Below are positions 1 through 7,865 of a DNA stretch of 47,158 bases, one piece after another; the first letter of the stretch is position 1; each line of letters starts with the position of its first letter. The notes under the pieces are model-generated. The model searched no databases. It saw only the letters and a program-made list of their open reading frames with translations, and was not told the DNA's origin. The stretch covers positions 1-47,158 of the forward strand of contig DVIV01000021.1 of assembly GCA_018710985.1 (NCBI GenBank), in the 5' to 3' direction. The position numbers were made by a program, and so were the translations under genes. Source of the DNA: Candidatus Limiplasma pullicola (lineage in GTDB: Bacteria > Bacillota > Clostridia > Christensenellales > Aristaeellaceae).

Positions 1-47
1 GACAGGCACAGGATGACCGTCAGAATACCGCACACCAGCTTGTTCAT
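1..47 (-). CDS. N-terminus of a secreted or lipid-anchored protein, cut by the window edge
   Basis: Only the first 15 residues (MNKLVCGILTVILCL) are present: a lysine followed by a hydrophobic stretch, which is how a Sec signal peptide or membrane anchor starts. A GAGGTG ribosome-binding site lies 5 bases before the ATG and overlaps the stop codon of the carboxypeptidase gene just upstream, so the two are probably translated from one mRNA. The identity of the protein cannot be judged from this fragment. Confidence 0.6.
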   Translation of the reverse strand, partial: MNKLVCGILTVILCL

Positions 48-56
48 GCGAGCACC

Positions 57-734
57 TCATTCATTCGTAGCTTGATGGATCAAAAAATCATACACGCCCA
101 GCTTGTAGCCGGTCATGTAGGTTTCCATGGGGATGCCGGATTCATAGATGGCCTGGGCCTGCTCCTTGCCCACATAACGCACGTGCCAGGGCTCGTACAT
201 GTAGCCGGTCACGTCCTCATACTCCTTGAGGTAGCGCACGATAAAGCCGAAGCGATGCGCGTTGGCGGCCACCCACTGGCCCTCCTCGGTTTCGGCAAAG
301 GAGGTGTTGAGCTGGGAGCTGTTCTTTTTGGAAATATCCATCGCAAGGCCAAGCTGGTGCTCGCTGGTACCGGGACGCGCGGACACGCGGTCCGCCTCCT
401 CCTCGCCCTGGCTGGCCTTTTTGCGCGAATAGATGGTGGACTGCTTGGAATAGCTGCGATACCCTGATACGGTGGAAAGGGTCACGCCCTCCTCCTTGGC
501 GGCGGCGAACATCTCCTCCAGTGCCGTGGCCGCATCGTCGCGCATGGACTGGGACATGCCGGTGGCCTCCACCTTGCGCAGGGCTTCGGGCACAAAATAC
601 TCGCTCACCGCGTGCTGGCGGTTGATGAGGAACATCGTTCCTTCCATATTTTTATCCGGCAGCGCCACTTTCATACTTCCGTCCAGCAGGGCGGCGGAAG
701 CGGCGACGATGGACAGCACCTTTCCCAGCAGCAA
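57..734 (-). CDS. M15 family D-alanyl-D-alanine carboxypeptidase (VanY-like)
   Basis: 225 residues. A hydrophobic N-terminus (about residues 1-20) suggests export or membrane anchoring, followed by an M15B peptidase domain. The zinc and catalytic motifs of VanY-type enzymes are visible: SGYRS, then SARPGTSEHQLGLAMDIS (zinc His and Asp) and EPWHVRYVG (catalytic Glu and zinc His). Such enzymes trim the terminal D-Ala from peptidoglycan stem peptides outside the membrane. The only start that keeps the hydrophobic N-terminus is a TTG; its ribosome-binding site is mediocre. The gene follows hflX after 52 bases, has a likely promoter of its own at 758-786, and overlaps the ribosome-binding site of the next, truncated gene. 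Confidence 0.85.
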   Translation of the reverse strand: MLLGKVLSIVAASAALLDGSMKVALPDKNMEGTMFLINRQHAVSEYFVPEALRKVEATGMSQSMRDDAATALEEMFAAAKEEGVTLSTVSGYRSYSKQSTIYSRKKASQGEEEADRVSARPGTSEHQLGLAMDISKKNSSQLNTSFAETEEGQWVAANAHRFGFIVRYLKEYEDVTGYMYEPWHVRYVGKEQAQAIYESGIPMETYMTGYKLGVYDFLIHQATNE

Positions 735-757
735 TCTCCATCACGACCTTTCGCTTC

Positions 758-786
758 ATTGTATCATTTCCGTAACATTTACGCAA
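758..786 (-). promoter_or_regulatory. Sigma-A-type promoter before the M15 carboxypeptidase gene
   Basis: On the minus strand, TTGCGT (781-786) and TACAAT (758-763) are separated by 17 bases. It sits in the 52-base gap after hflX, so the peptidase can be transcribed independently. The spacer contains TGTTACG, a word that recurs upstream of spo0A. Confidence 0.55.
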
Positions 787-2559
787 CTACATCTTTTCGC
801 CGCTCAGCACTTTTGCCCCTTCCCGGCAGGCAAATTTTACATTTTGGGGCGTGATGCGCATGCGCAGCTCCACGCCTTCGTCGCTGTGGCGCTGCTCCAG
901 CACGCCGCCCATGGCGTGCAGGCGGCTGACCAGCGCATAGCGGCTGAAGGGTACCAGCAGGCGCACCTCCTGCGCGCCAGCGTCCAGCTCATCCTCCACG
1001 CGCCGGAGCAGCTCCTCCACGTTTCGGCCCGTGGATGCGCTGATGTAGAGCGCGCCGGGGAGCGTCTGCGCCTCCGGAGCGATTCGGTCGCACTTGTTGA
1101 CGGCCTCGACGCGGGGCGCCTGCGTGGCGCCCAGGCTGTCGAGCACCTCCTCCACGGTGCGGCGGCGGCTTTCCATCTGCGGGTCGGCGCCGCCCAGCAC
1201 CAGAACCAGCACGTCGGCCAGGCGGGCTTCTTCGAGGGTGGCACGGAAGGCCTTGACCAGCTCGTGGGGGAGCTTTCGGATAAAGCCCACCGTATCCACC
1301 AGCATCGCCTTGCCGCCGTGAGGCAGTTCAATGGGGCGGCTGACGCTGTCCAGCGTGGCGAACAGTTGGTTTTCCACATACACGCCCGCGCCGGTGAGGC
1401 GGTTGAAGAGCGTGGACTTGCCCGCGTTGGTGTAGCCCACCAGCGCCACGATGGGCACGCCGCTTTTCTCCCGGCTCTGGCGGCGCAATCCGCGCTGGCG
1501 CTCGATCTGCTCCAGCTCGCGCTCCAGGTCGGTCAGGCGCTCGCGGATGCGGCGGCGGCTAACTTCCAGCTTGCTCTCGCCCGGGCCGCGCGTGCCGATG
1601 CCGCCCGCCAGCCGGCTGAGCACCAGTCCCTGGCCCAGCAGGCGCTGGCTGCGGTATTTGAGCTGGGCCATCTCCACCTGCAATTTGCCCTCGCGCGTGC
1701 TGGCGCGCGCGGCGAAGATGTCCAGAATCAGCGCCGTGCGGTCCACCACCTTCAGGCGCAGAATCTCCTCAAGGTTTTTCTGCATCACGCCGGAGAGCTC
1801 CTCGTCGAAGATGACCAGATCGGCCTGCACGGCCTGGCAACGCAGGCTCAATTCCTCCGCCTTGCCACGGCCCACGCAGAAAACCGGATCGGGCTTGGGC
1901 CGCTTTTGCAAAACGCGCAGCACCGTTTCGGCGCCCGCCGTCCTGGCCAGCTCCTCCAGCTCATCCAGCGATTCCTCGCTCTCGATGCCCACCAGCACGG
2001 CGCGCTCGCGGCCCGTCTGCGTGGCGGGAGCGGCGGCGCGGTAGGCCGCGTCCGTGCGCTCGATTTCGCAAAGCCAGTCCTCCTGCGGCAGGCGGCGGGC
2101 GCTGATGAGCTCCGTGCGCCGCACCTGTCCCTCGCGCTCCGCGTCCAGAAAGGCGCACTGCACGCTGGTGGGCCGGCCGTCCTCGCTCACGCCCACGGCA
2201 CACATGGCGTCAAAGCGCATGCTCAGCAGCGCGCTCACGTCCACGTCGCTCAGTTCGCCCGTCGCGCGGGGGTGGGTGTGCACGCAGCGCACCATGCTCA
2301 GCCGCCGCTCGCCACGGCGCAGGCGCAGATCCGGCAGATCGATGCTGTCGGCCCGGCCGATGAACACATCCGCGATCTCCCCGTAGCGGGTGATGTACAC
2401 CGCGATTTCGCGGTTCATGGACGCAGAATAGCCGCAGAGACTTTGAAGCAAGTCCTGCGGCATGAATTGGCCGGGTTCGAGCTGCACGTCATAGAGCGCG
2501 GCCAGCTCGTCCAGCACGGTTTTTCGGATTCCCTCGGTGTTGCCATGAATCTCTGGCAT
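787..2559 (-). CDS. hflX: Ribosome-associated GTPase HflX with a JAMM-like N-terminal extension
   Basis: 590 residues, against about 420 for a standard HflX. Residues from about 187 on are a normal HflX: N-terminal domain beginning RAVLVGI, the conserved GGIGTRGPGE segment near 319-328, and a GTPase domain with P-loop GYTNAGKS (375-382), DTVG (422-425) and NKCD (488-491). HflX splits stalled or stress-hibernating 70S ribosomes. The first 185 residues are an extension holding Glu51, then His94-Thr-His96, Ser104 and Asp107. That is the exact spacing H-x-H-x7-S-x2-D of JAMM/MPN+ metal sites, as in RadC and deubiquitinase-like proteins. Whether the extension is a peptidase or only a fold relic is unknown. 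The gene is 24 bases downstream of the iscU-like gene and probably in the isc operon. Confidence 0.9.
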   Translation of the reverse strand: MPEIHGNTEGIRKTVLDELAALYDVQLEPGQFMPQDLLQSLCGYSASMNREIAVYITRYGEIADVFIGRADSIDLPDLRLRRGERRLSMVRCVHTHPRATGELSDVDVSALLSMRFDAMCAVGVSEDGRPTSVQCAFLDAEREGQVRRTELISARRLPQEDWLCEIERTDAAYRAAAPATQTGRERAVLVGIESEESLDELEELARTAGAETVLRVLQKRPKPDPVFCVGRGKAEELSLRCQAVQADLVIFDEELSGVMQKNLEEILRLKVVDRTALILDIFAARASTREGKLQVEMAQLKYRSQRLLGQGLVLSRLAGGIGTRGPGESKLEVSRRRIRERLTDLERELEQIERQRGLRRQSREKSGVPIVALVGYTNAGKSTLFNRLTGAGVYVENQLFATLDSVSRPIELPHGGKAMLVDTVGFIRKLPHELVKAFRATLEEARLADVLVLVLGGADPQMESRRRTVEEVLDSLGATQAPRVEAVNKCDRIAPEAQTLPGALYISASTGRNVEELLRRVEDELDAGAQEVRLLVPFSRYALVSRLHAMGGVLEQRHSDEGVELRMRITPQNVKFACREGAKVLSGEKM

Positions 2560-2583
2560 AGGCCGTCCTTTCGGCGCCCCGGA

Positions 2584-2958
2584 TCATTCCTTGGGGTGCT
2601 TTTTCTGATAATCCTCCACCGCGGCGTGGATGGCCTGCTCCGCCAGAAGCGAGCAGTGCATCTTGACCGGGGGCAGGCCGTCGAGCGCCTCGGCCACAGC
2701 CTTATTGGTCAGCTGAAGCGCCTCGTCGATGTGCTTGCCCTTGACCATCTCGGTGGCCATGCTGCTGGTGGCAATGGCCGCGCAGCAGCCGAAGGTCTTG
2801 AACTTGACGTCGGTGATGACGTCGTTTTCCACCTTGATATCCATCTTCATGATGTCGCCGCACTTGGCGTTGCCCACGGTTCCGGTGCCGGACGCATCGG
2901 GAATTTCGCCCACGTTGCGGGGATGCTCGAAATGCTCCATCACTTTTTCGCTGTACAT
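2584..2958 (-). CDS. iscU: IscU/NifU-like Fe-S cluster assembly scaffold
   Basis: 124 residues, the usual length for a bacterial IscU/NifU-N scaffold. The three cluster-ligand cysteines are in place: NAKCGD with its following Asp, FGCCA, and MHCS. The protein receives sulfur from the cysteine desulfurase and builds a [2Fe-2S] cluster for transfer to apo-proteins. A GGAGG ribosome-binding site precedes the ATG. It follows iscS by 52 bases, and the iscR-iscS-iscU order is the normal clostridial arrangement. The C-terminal NifU domain is absent. Confidence 0.93.
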   Translation of the reverse strand: MYSEKVMEHFEHPRNVGEIPDASGTGTVGNAKCGDIMKMDIKVENDVITDVKFKTFGCCAAIATSSMATEMVKGKHIDEALQLTNKAVAEALDGLPPVKMHCSLLAEQAIHAAVEDYQKKHPKE

Positions 2959-3010
2959 GGTCGTTCCTCCTTCAAAAACAATGGCGGTTCTTACGTTTCA
3001 TGCCCGCGTG

Positions 3011-4192
3011 TCAGGGCTGGAAGCTGTTCTGGGCAGACAGGGCGCTCATCTCGCGCAGATCCCTGACGATGCCGGGCAGCTTTTCAATCACATAATCCAC
3101 GTCGGCCTCGGTGGTATCGTTGCCCAGGGACAGGCGAAGGCTGCCGTGAGCGATCTCATGCGGCAGGCCGATGGCCAGCAGCACATGCGAGGGATCGAGG
3201 CTGCCGCTGGTGCAGGCCGAGCCGCTGGACGCTTCCACGCCGGCCAGATCAAGGCGCATGAGCAGGGCCTCGCCCTCCACGTAGCGCACGGAGACGTTGA
3301 CGTTGCCGGGCAGGCGCTGCGTGCGGTGGCCGTTGAGGCGCACGTCAGGGATGTTTTTGAGAATGCCGTCGATCAGCCGGTCGCGAAGCGCGGTCAGGCG
3401 GCGGGTATATTCGGGCAGCTCGGAAACGGCCAGCTCAATGGCCGCCCCCAGGCCCACGATGCCGGGCAGGTTTTCCGTGCCCGCGCGCAGGCCGCGCTCC
3501 TGCGCGCCGCCGAAGATCAGATTGGAAATCTTGACGCCCTTGCGGATGTAGAGCGCGCCGATGCCCTTGGGCGCGTGGAACTTGTGGCCGGAGAGGCTGA
3601 GCATGTCCACGTTCCAGTCGTTGACGTCGATGGGCACGGCGCCCACGGCCTGCACCGCGTCGGTATGGAACAGGACGCCCGCCTCATGGGCGACCTTGCC
3701 GATCTCGCGGATGGGCTCGATGGTGCCGATTTCATTGTTGGCGGCCATGATGGAGATGAGCACCGTATCCGGACGGATGGCCTTTTTCACATCCTCCACG
3801 CTCACCAGCCCGTTTTCATCCACGGGCAGGTAGGTGACCTCATACCCCTGCTTCTCCAGGTACTGGCAGGTGTGCAGCACGGCATGGTGCTCGATCTGGC
3901 TGGTGATGATGTGCTTGCCCTTGGCGGCCAGCGCCCTGGAGGCGCAGCGGATGGCCCAGTTGTCGCTCTCGCTGCCGCCGGCGGTGAAATAGATTTCACG
4001 GGGCTGCGCGCCCAGCGCCGCCGCCACCTGCTGGCGGGCCTTCTCCACCGCGCGCCGCGCGTCGCGGCCCACGCTGTGGATGGAGCTGGGGTTGCCATAA
4101 TGCTGGGTGAAGTAGGGAAGCATGGCTTCCAGCACTTCGGGACGGGTAGCGGTCGTCGCCGCGTTATCCATATAGATGATATGATCGGTCAT
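3011..4192 (-). CDS. iscS: Cysteine desulfurase IscS/NifS
   Basis: 393 residues, a class V PLP-dependent aminotransferase. The N-terminus MDNAATT, the PLP lysine in [12 protein letters not shown], and the mobile sulfur-carrying cysteine in SSGSACTSG are all present. It converts cysteine to alanine and hands persulfide sulfur to the scaffold encoded next. The start is the ATG that overlaps the iscR stop codon (ATGA). The longer open frame upstream runs through iscR in another frame and is not coding. Translational coupling to iscR is likely. Confidence 0.95.
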   Translation of the reverse strand: MTDHIIYMDNAATTATRPEVLEAMLPYFTQHYGNPSSIHSVGRDARRAVEKARQQVAAALGAQPREIYFTAGGSESDNWAIRCASRALAAKGKHIITSQIEHHAVLHTCQYLEKQGYEVTYLPVDENGLVSVEDVKKAIRPDTVLISIMAANNEIGTIEPIREIGKVAHEAGVLFHTDAVQAVGAVPIDVNDWNVDMLSLSGHKFHAPKGIGALYIRKGVKISNLIFGGAQERGLRAGTENLPGIVGLGAAIELAVSELPEYTRRLTALRDRLIDGILKNIPDVRLNGHRTQRLPGNVNVSVRYVEGEALLMRLDLAGVEASSGSACTSGSLDPSHVLLAIGLPHEIAHGSLRLSLGNDTTEADVDYVIEKLPGIVRDLREMSALSAQNSFQP

Positions 4193-4617
4193 GGCTGTTC
4201 TTCCTCGCTTTCGCATGCCTGGGTCAGCATATCGCTGAGTTTGATCTTTTCCAGCTCCGTGTTGATGCTGTCGGTTACGCGCTGCCAGACCCACCGCACC
4301 GGACAGGTGCCGGACCGGCGGCAGGCATTGTCGGCCGAGGCGCACTCGCTGAGCTCGATGGGCCCCTCCACCGCGTCGATGATATCGCGCAGGCTCACGG
4401 TTTCCGGCGCGACGGCGATCTGGTAGCCCCCCTGCGCCCCGCGCACGGTGCTCACCAGCCCCGCACGGCGAAGGTTGCCCAGAAGCTGCTCCAAATATTG
4501 CTTGGGCACGCCGCCCATGGTGGAGATGCTCTGCAGCGGGAGCGGCCCCTCGCCCGCGTGGGCAGCCAGGTAGTACATGGCGTACAGGCCATATTTGCCC
4601 CGGGTGGATAGCTTCAT
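4189..4617 (-). CDS. iscR: Rrf2-family Fe-S regulator IscR
   Basis: 142 residues from the ATG preceded by AAAGGAG; an upstream in-frame start would lie inside the operator. The N-terminus [14 protein letters not shown] and the winged-helix region ([19 protein letters not shown], residues about 36-54) are typical of Rrf2 regulators. Three cysteines that can ligate a [2Fe-2S] cluster occur in the stretch [15 protein letters not shown]. It is expected to sense Fe-S status and repress its own operon; a palindromic site fitting this role lies just downstream of its promoter. Confidence 0.93.
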   Translation of the reverse strand: MKLSTRGKYGLYAMYYLAAHAGEGPLPLQSISTMGGVPKQYLEQLLGNLRRAGLVSTVRGAQGGYQIAVAPETVSLRDIIDAVEGPIELSECASADNACRRSGTCPVRWVWQRVTDSINTELEKIKLSDMLTQACESEEEQP

Positions 4618-4633
4618 TCCGCGCTCCTTTCGG

Positions 4634-4658
4634 AATCCCGACTTTTTTAATCGGGTTT
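4634..4658 (-). promoter_or_regulatory. IscR-type operator
   Basis: A 25-bp imperfect palindrome with arms CCCGA and TCGGG around an AT-rich centre (minus strand ACCCGATTAAAAAAGTCGGG, flanked by AA and TT). The layout matches known IscR type 1 sites, which have GC-rich arms flanking an A/T core. It lies 9 to 33 bases downstream of the -10 box, where a bound repressor would block initiation. This implies autoregulation of iscR-iscS-iscU and probably hflX. Confidence 0.7.
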
Positions 4659-4667
4659 CCGACTGGA

Positions 4668-4696
4668 AGGATAGCACGAACGTGGGCGCGTGTCAA
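4668..4696 (-). promoter_or_regulatory. Promoter of the isc operon
   Basis: A perfect TTGACA (4691-4696), a 17-base spacer and TATCCT (4668-4673) on the minus strand, directly before the IscR-type palindrome and iscR. Confidence 0.85.
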
Positions 4697-4749
4697 TAGG
4701 GGCGGAAAAGTTTTTTTCCAGACATCGGAAACCCTCATGTATCCGAGGC

Positions 4750-4787
4750 AAAAAACGAGGAAGGCGTGCCCGATGGGCCCGCCTTCC
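4750..4787 (-). terminator. Rho-independent terminator after the phosphodiesterase gene
   Basis: Minus strand: GGAAGGCG(G)GCCC pairs with GGGCACGCCTTCC around a short loop, followed by TCG and six T. It ends the gerM / rph-rdgB / phosphodiesterase unit immediately upstream of the isc promoter. Confidence 0.85.
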
Positions 4788-4793
4788 CGCTTT

Positions 4794-5291
4794 CTATTCC
4801 CATTTGCAAAGGCTCACGCGCACGCCGCCGTTGTCGGCCACGCGGATATCGGCATAGGCCACGCCTCCGCCGAACCGGTCGCAGACCGCGCCGGGGTTGA
4901 TGAGGTACATGCCGCGCTCCAGATCGATCTGGGGGTGGTGCGTATGGCCGTAGAGCGCCACCTGCGCCTGACACTCCATCGCAGCATAGTACAGGCGGTC
5001 CAGCCCGTACTTGACATGCCATTCATGGCCGTGGCAGGCGTAGAAGCGCACGCCGTTGACCAGGAAGGATACGGCGCGTTCCTCGCGGCTGCCCCAGTCG
5101 TTGTTGCCGCGCACCGCATGGCACAGTGCGCCCGCCTCCAGCAGAAGCGGCCGCACGGCGGCAAAATCCGAAAGACCGTCGCCCAGAAAGGCCGCCGCAT
5201 AGACCGGACCCATGCGCAGGGCCTGCTCCACCGCGGCGCGCAGACCCGCCTTGTCCCCGTGCGAATCGGAAAGCGCGATCACCCGCTTCAT
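4794..5291 (-). CDS. YfcE/MJ0936-family metallophosphodiesterase
   Basis: 165 residues. Calcineurin-like metallophosphoesterase motifs are visible in order: SDSHGD near the N-terminus, FLGDG, RGNND, CHGHEW and YGHTHHP. These are the di-metal ligands of the small YfcE/MJ0936 family, which hydrolyse phosphodiester bonds; the physiological substrate is usually unknown. The start is 2 bases after the stop of the rph-rdgB fusion, with GGAGG inside the end of that gene, so the two are translationally coupled. A nucleotide- or RNA-related role fits this partner. Confidence 0.9.
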   Translation of the reverse strand: MKRVIALSDSHGDKAGLRAAVEQALRMGPVYAAAFLGDGLSDFAAVRPLLLEAGALCHAVRGNNDWGSREERAVSFLVNGVRFYACHGHEWHVKYGLDRLYYAAMECQAQVALYGHTHHPQIDLERGMYLINPGAVCDRFGGGVAYADIRVADNGGVRVSLCKWE

Positions 5292-5293
5292 GC

Positions 5294-6607
5294 TCACAGC
5301 GCCTCCATGAGCACGCCGCGCATTTTCGCGGCGGCTGCCGCGCGGTGGCTGACGGCGTTCTTTTCCTTCTCGGTCATCTCGGCAAAGGTCTTGCCCGTAT
5401 GGTAACGGAACAACGGGTCGTAGCCGAAGCCGCCCTCGCCCGCGCGCTGATGGAGCAGCTCGCCCGGGCACTCGCCGCGCAGAACGCGCGTCTCCTCCCC
5501 CGGCAGGGCCAGCGCCATGGCGCACACGAAGCGGCAGGCGCGGTTGGTGACGCCCTCCATGTTTTTGAGCAGCAGGTCGTTGTTGGCCTGGTCGTTGCCA
5601 TGGTCACCCGCATAGCGCGCGCTGTACACGCCCGGTGCGCCATCCAGCGCGTCCACGCTCAGGCCGCTGTCATCCGCCAGCGCGGGCAGGCCCGTGGCCC
5701 GGGAGACGGCCTCGGCCTTGATGACGGCATTTTCCTCAAAGGTGGTGCCATTCTCCTCGATATCGCCCTCGAAGCCCGCATCCTTCATGCTGATGAGCTC
5801 CACCATGCCGCCGAAGATGTCGCCCAGCTCCTTGAGCTTGTGTGCGTTGCCGCTGGCCACCACCACGCGGCGCGGAGGCAGCAGCCAGTCGCCCATGCCG
5901 CGCAGCGCCTCGCGCTGGGCGCGCATCATGGCCCGCACGCCCGCGCGGCCCAGGTCCAGAAGCCGGTTCAGCTCCCGGTTGGTAAAGGGTCTTCCCTCGC
6001 CAGTGCCCTGCAATTCGATGAACTCGCCCCGCTGGTTCATCACCAGGTTCATGTCCGTCTGGGCGCGGCTGTCCTCCTGATAGCACAAATCCAGCATGGG
6101 CCGCCCGTCCACCACGCCCACGCTGATGGCCGCCACCTGCGCGATGATGGGGTTTTTGTCGATCAGCCCGTTTTGCATGAGCTTGTGCACCGCCATCACC
6201 AGCGCCACGAACGCGCCCGTGATGGAGGCCGTGCGCGTGCCGCCGTCAGCCTGCAAAACGTCGCAGTCCAGCGTGATGGTGCGCTCGCCCAAAAGGCTCA
6301 TGTCCACCGCCTGCCGCAGCGACCGGCCAATCAGCCGCTGAATCTCCACGCCGCGGCCATCCTTTTTGATGCCGTCGCGCGCCTTGCGCCGCCCGGTGGA
6401 GGCGGGCAGCATGGCGTACTCGGCCGTCACCCAGCCGCGGCCCTCGCCGCGCAGGAACGGCGGCACGCCCTCCTCCACGCTGGCGGTGCAGATGACGCGG
6501 GTCTTGCCCGCGGTGATGAGGCAGCTGCCGTCCGCCGTCTCCACAAAATTGGGTACAAGGGTCAGTTGGCGGGTCTGCGCGTCCCCGCGCCCATCGATGC
6601 GCTCCAT
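5294..6607 (-). CDS. rph-rdgB: Fusion of RNase PH and dITP/XTP pyrophosphatase
   Basis: 437 residues in one uninterrupted frame. Residues about 1-240 are RNase PH, a phosphorolytic 3'-5' exonuclease that matures tRNA ends; segments such as [20 protein letters not shown] and [13 protein letters not shown] are diagnostic. Residues about 243-437 are a Ham1/RdgB pyrophosphatase ([38 protein letters not shown]), which removes dITP and XTP from nucleotide pools. The chosen ATG has AGGAG 8 bases upstream; in-frame starts further upstream lie in a terminator-like hairpin. Such fusions exist in other Firmicutes, so this is a domain fusion and not an assembly error. Confidence 0.93.
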   Translation of the reverse strand: MERIDGRGDAQTRQLTLVPNFVETADGSCLITAGKTRVICTASVEEGVPPFLRGEGRGWVTAEYAMLPASTGRRKARDGIKKDGRGVEIQRLIGRSLRQAVDMSLLGERTITLDCDVLQADGGTRTASITGAFVALVMAVHKLMQNGLIDKNPIIAQVAAISVGVVDGRPMLDLCYQEDSRAQTDMNLVMNQRGEFIELQGTGEGRPFTNRELNRLLDLGRAGVRAMMRAQREALRGMGDWLLPPRRVVVASGNAHKLKELGDIFGGMVELISMKDAGFEGDIEENGTTFEENAVIKAEAVSRATGLPALADDSGLSVDALDGAPGVYSARYAGDHGNDQANNDLLLKNMEGVTNRACRFVCAMALALPGEETRVLRGECPGELLHQRAGEGGFGYDPLFRYHTGKTFAEMTEKEKNAVSHRAAAAAKMRGVLMEAL

Positions 6608-6635
6608 GCCGGTCGCTCCTTTGTCAAACATGCTG

Positions 6636-6668
6636 AAAAAGCCGCGCGGGCTGACGCTGCCGCGCGGC
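6636..6668 (-). terminator. Terminator-like hairpin before rph-rdgB
   Basis: Minus strand: GCCGCGCGG pairs perfectly with CCGCGCGGC across a 10-base loop and is followed by TTTTT. It can end the gerMN transcript. It also lies right after a possible -10 box (6678-6683), so it could act as an attenuator for rph-rdgB. Confidence 0.75.
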
Positions 6669-6677
6669 TCCCATGGC

Positions 6678-6706
6678 ATTATACATGGGCGCGAGGGAAA
6701 AGTCCA
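6678..6706 (-). promoter_or_regulatory. Possible promoter before rph-rdgB
   Basis: TATAAT (6678-6683) with a weak -35 TGGACT (6701-6706) at 17 bases on the minus strand. Transcription from here would enter the terminator-like hairpin within the first few bases. Confidence 0.4.
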
Positions 6707-6710
6707 GCAA

Positions 6711-7727
6711 TTAGTCCAGCTCCACCACGCCGGGATACTGGGCGATCACTTCCTCCTCGGCGTTGATGAAGGTGGTGGCGGTTTCGGGCTGGGCTTCGAT
6801 CTTCTCTCCCTCCACCTGCACCTCGACCTTTTTCACGCCCGGAAACTGCGAACAGGTGAACAGGATGGCGCGCACCGCCTGCTGGCCGCCGTCGGAGCTC
6901 TCCAGCGCCTGCTGAAACTCCCTGGAGAAGTTGACGGTCACCACGCCGTCCTTCATGGTGACGGATTTGACGCCGCAGTTTTCCGGCAGGGCGCGCTCCA
7001 GACCGCTGTCATCCTGCGGACCCTTGGCCAGCTCCAGAACGGCCGTGGTCGGGTCCGCGTCGCTGAACACGGCGCGCGTCACGGGCACCAGCAGCCGCCC
7101 CGTCTGCGACGGGAAGTACAGCTGTACCAGCCCCGCATCCTCGGAGAAGGTTTCCACGCTTTCCAGGTTCAGGTTGCCGCCGGTAAACACGCCGCTCACA
7201 TCGGTGCCGTAGGTGAGCTTGCTGCGCTTCTGCCCGTCAAATTCCAGCGTGACCTCATCCACCGTGGAAAAACAGGTGAGCGCGTTGGTGATGGCGTCCA
7301 CCATCAGGCTTTCCTGCCGCGCGTCGATGCAGTTGAGCGCCTCTTTGCTGACATTGACGTTCGCGCGGCCTTCGCTGATGTCGATGTCAAAGGTGGTGCC
7401 CTCCGGAATGACCGTGCGCAGGCCAAGCCGGGCGGCCTGCATGTCGTTTTCCGCGTCCTTGACCATCAGCGCGAGCGTGGCCTTGGCGATGCCGTCAGTC
7501 TTGGGCACCTGGCGCGTGACGGGCACCAGATAGCCGTCGCCGTCCTCATAGAAGACCACGGTCGCCACCGTGTCCTCCTGGGCGAGGGTCTGCTCAATGG
7601 GAATCGCCGTCTGCTCCACCAGCACCTGCGAGGTGGTCTGGTCGTTGCTGCGCAGGGCCAGCACCACCACCAGCGCCGCCGCGCACAAAATCAGGATACG
7701 CTCGATATCGGCCCGTTTGATCTTCAT
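6711..7727 (-). CDS. Membrane-anchored protein with two GerMN domains
   Basis: 338 residues. One N-terminal transmembrane segment ([15 protein letters not shown], about residues 10-26) is followed by two extracytoplasmic GerMN repeats, about residues 50-175 ([23 protein letters not shown]) and 195-320 ([28 protein letters not shown]). GerM-type proteins are linked to sporulation, cortex synthesis and germination in Bacillus, but GerMN domains also occur in other envelope proteins. The ATG is preceded by GGAAGAGG. It is transcribed away from rqcH and ends before the hairpin that separates it from rph-rdgB. Its own promoter is not clear. Confidence 0.85.
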   Translation of the reverse strand: MKIKRADIERILILCAAALVVVLALRSNDQTTSQVLVEQTAIPIEQTLAQEDTVATVVFYEDGDGYLVPVTRQVPKTDGIAKATLALMVKDAENDMQAARLGLRTVIPEGTTFDIDISEGRANVNVSKEALNCIDARQESLMVDAITNALTCFSTVDEVTLEFDGQKRSKLTYGTDVSGVFTGGNLNLESVETFSEDAGLVQLYFPSQTGRLLVPVTRAVFSDADPTTAVLELAKGPQDDSGLERALPENCGVKSVTMKDGVVTVNFSREFQQALESSDGGQQAVRAILFTCSQFPGVKKVEVQVEGEKIEAQPETATTFINAEEEVIAQYPGVVELD

Positions 7728-7799
7728 GCCTCTTCCACTCCTCACGCAGTGATTGCACTCAAAAGGTATGCCGGGCCCATGGCGGACATGCGCACATGA

Positions 7800-7828
7800 T
7801 TGCGCTTTTTTGCTTGTTGTGCTATCAT
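7800..7828 (+). promoter_or_regulatory. Promoter of the rqcH operon
   Basis: TTGCGC (7800-7805), 17 bases, TATCAT (7823-7828), followed within 40 bases by a GGAGG ribosome-binding site and the rqcH start. Confidence 0.65.
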
Positions 7829-7865
7829 CCATCCATGCTTTTGAGGAAAGGAGGGGGTTTGGGCC

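Noticed and set aside
472-3066. 864-codon open frame on the plus strand opposite hflX and the iscU-like gene
   Set aside because: It is antisense to clear genes, rich in His, Ala, Arg and Gln, and has no recognisable domain; an effect of high GC in the third codon position.
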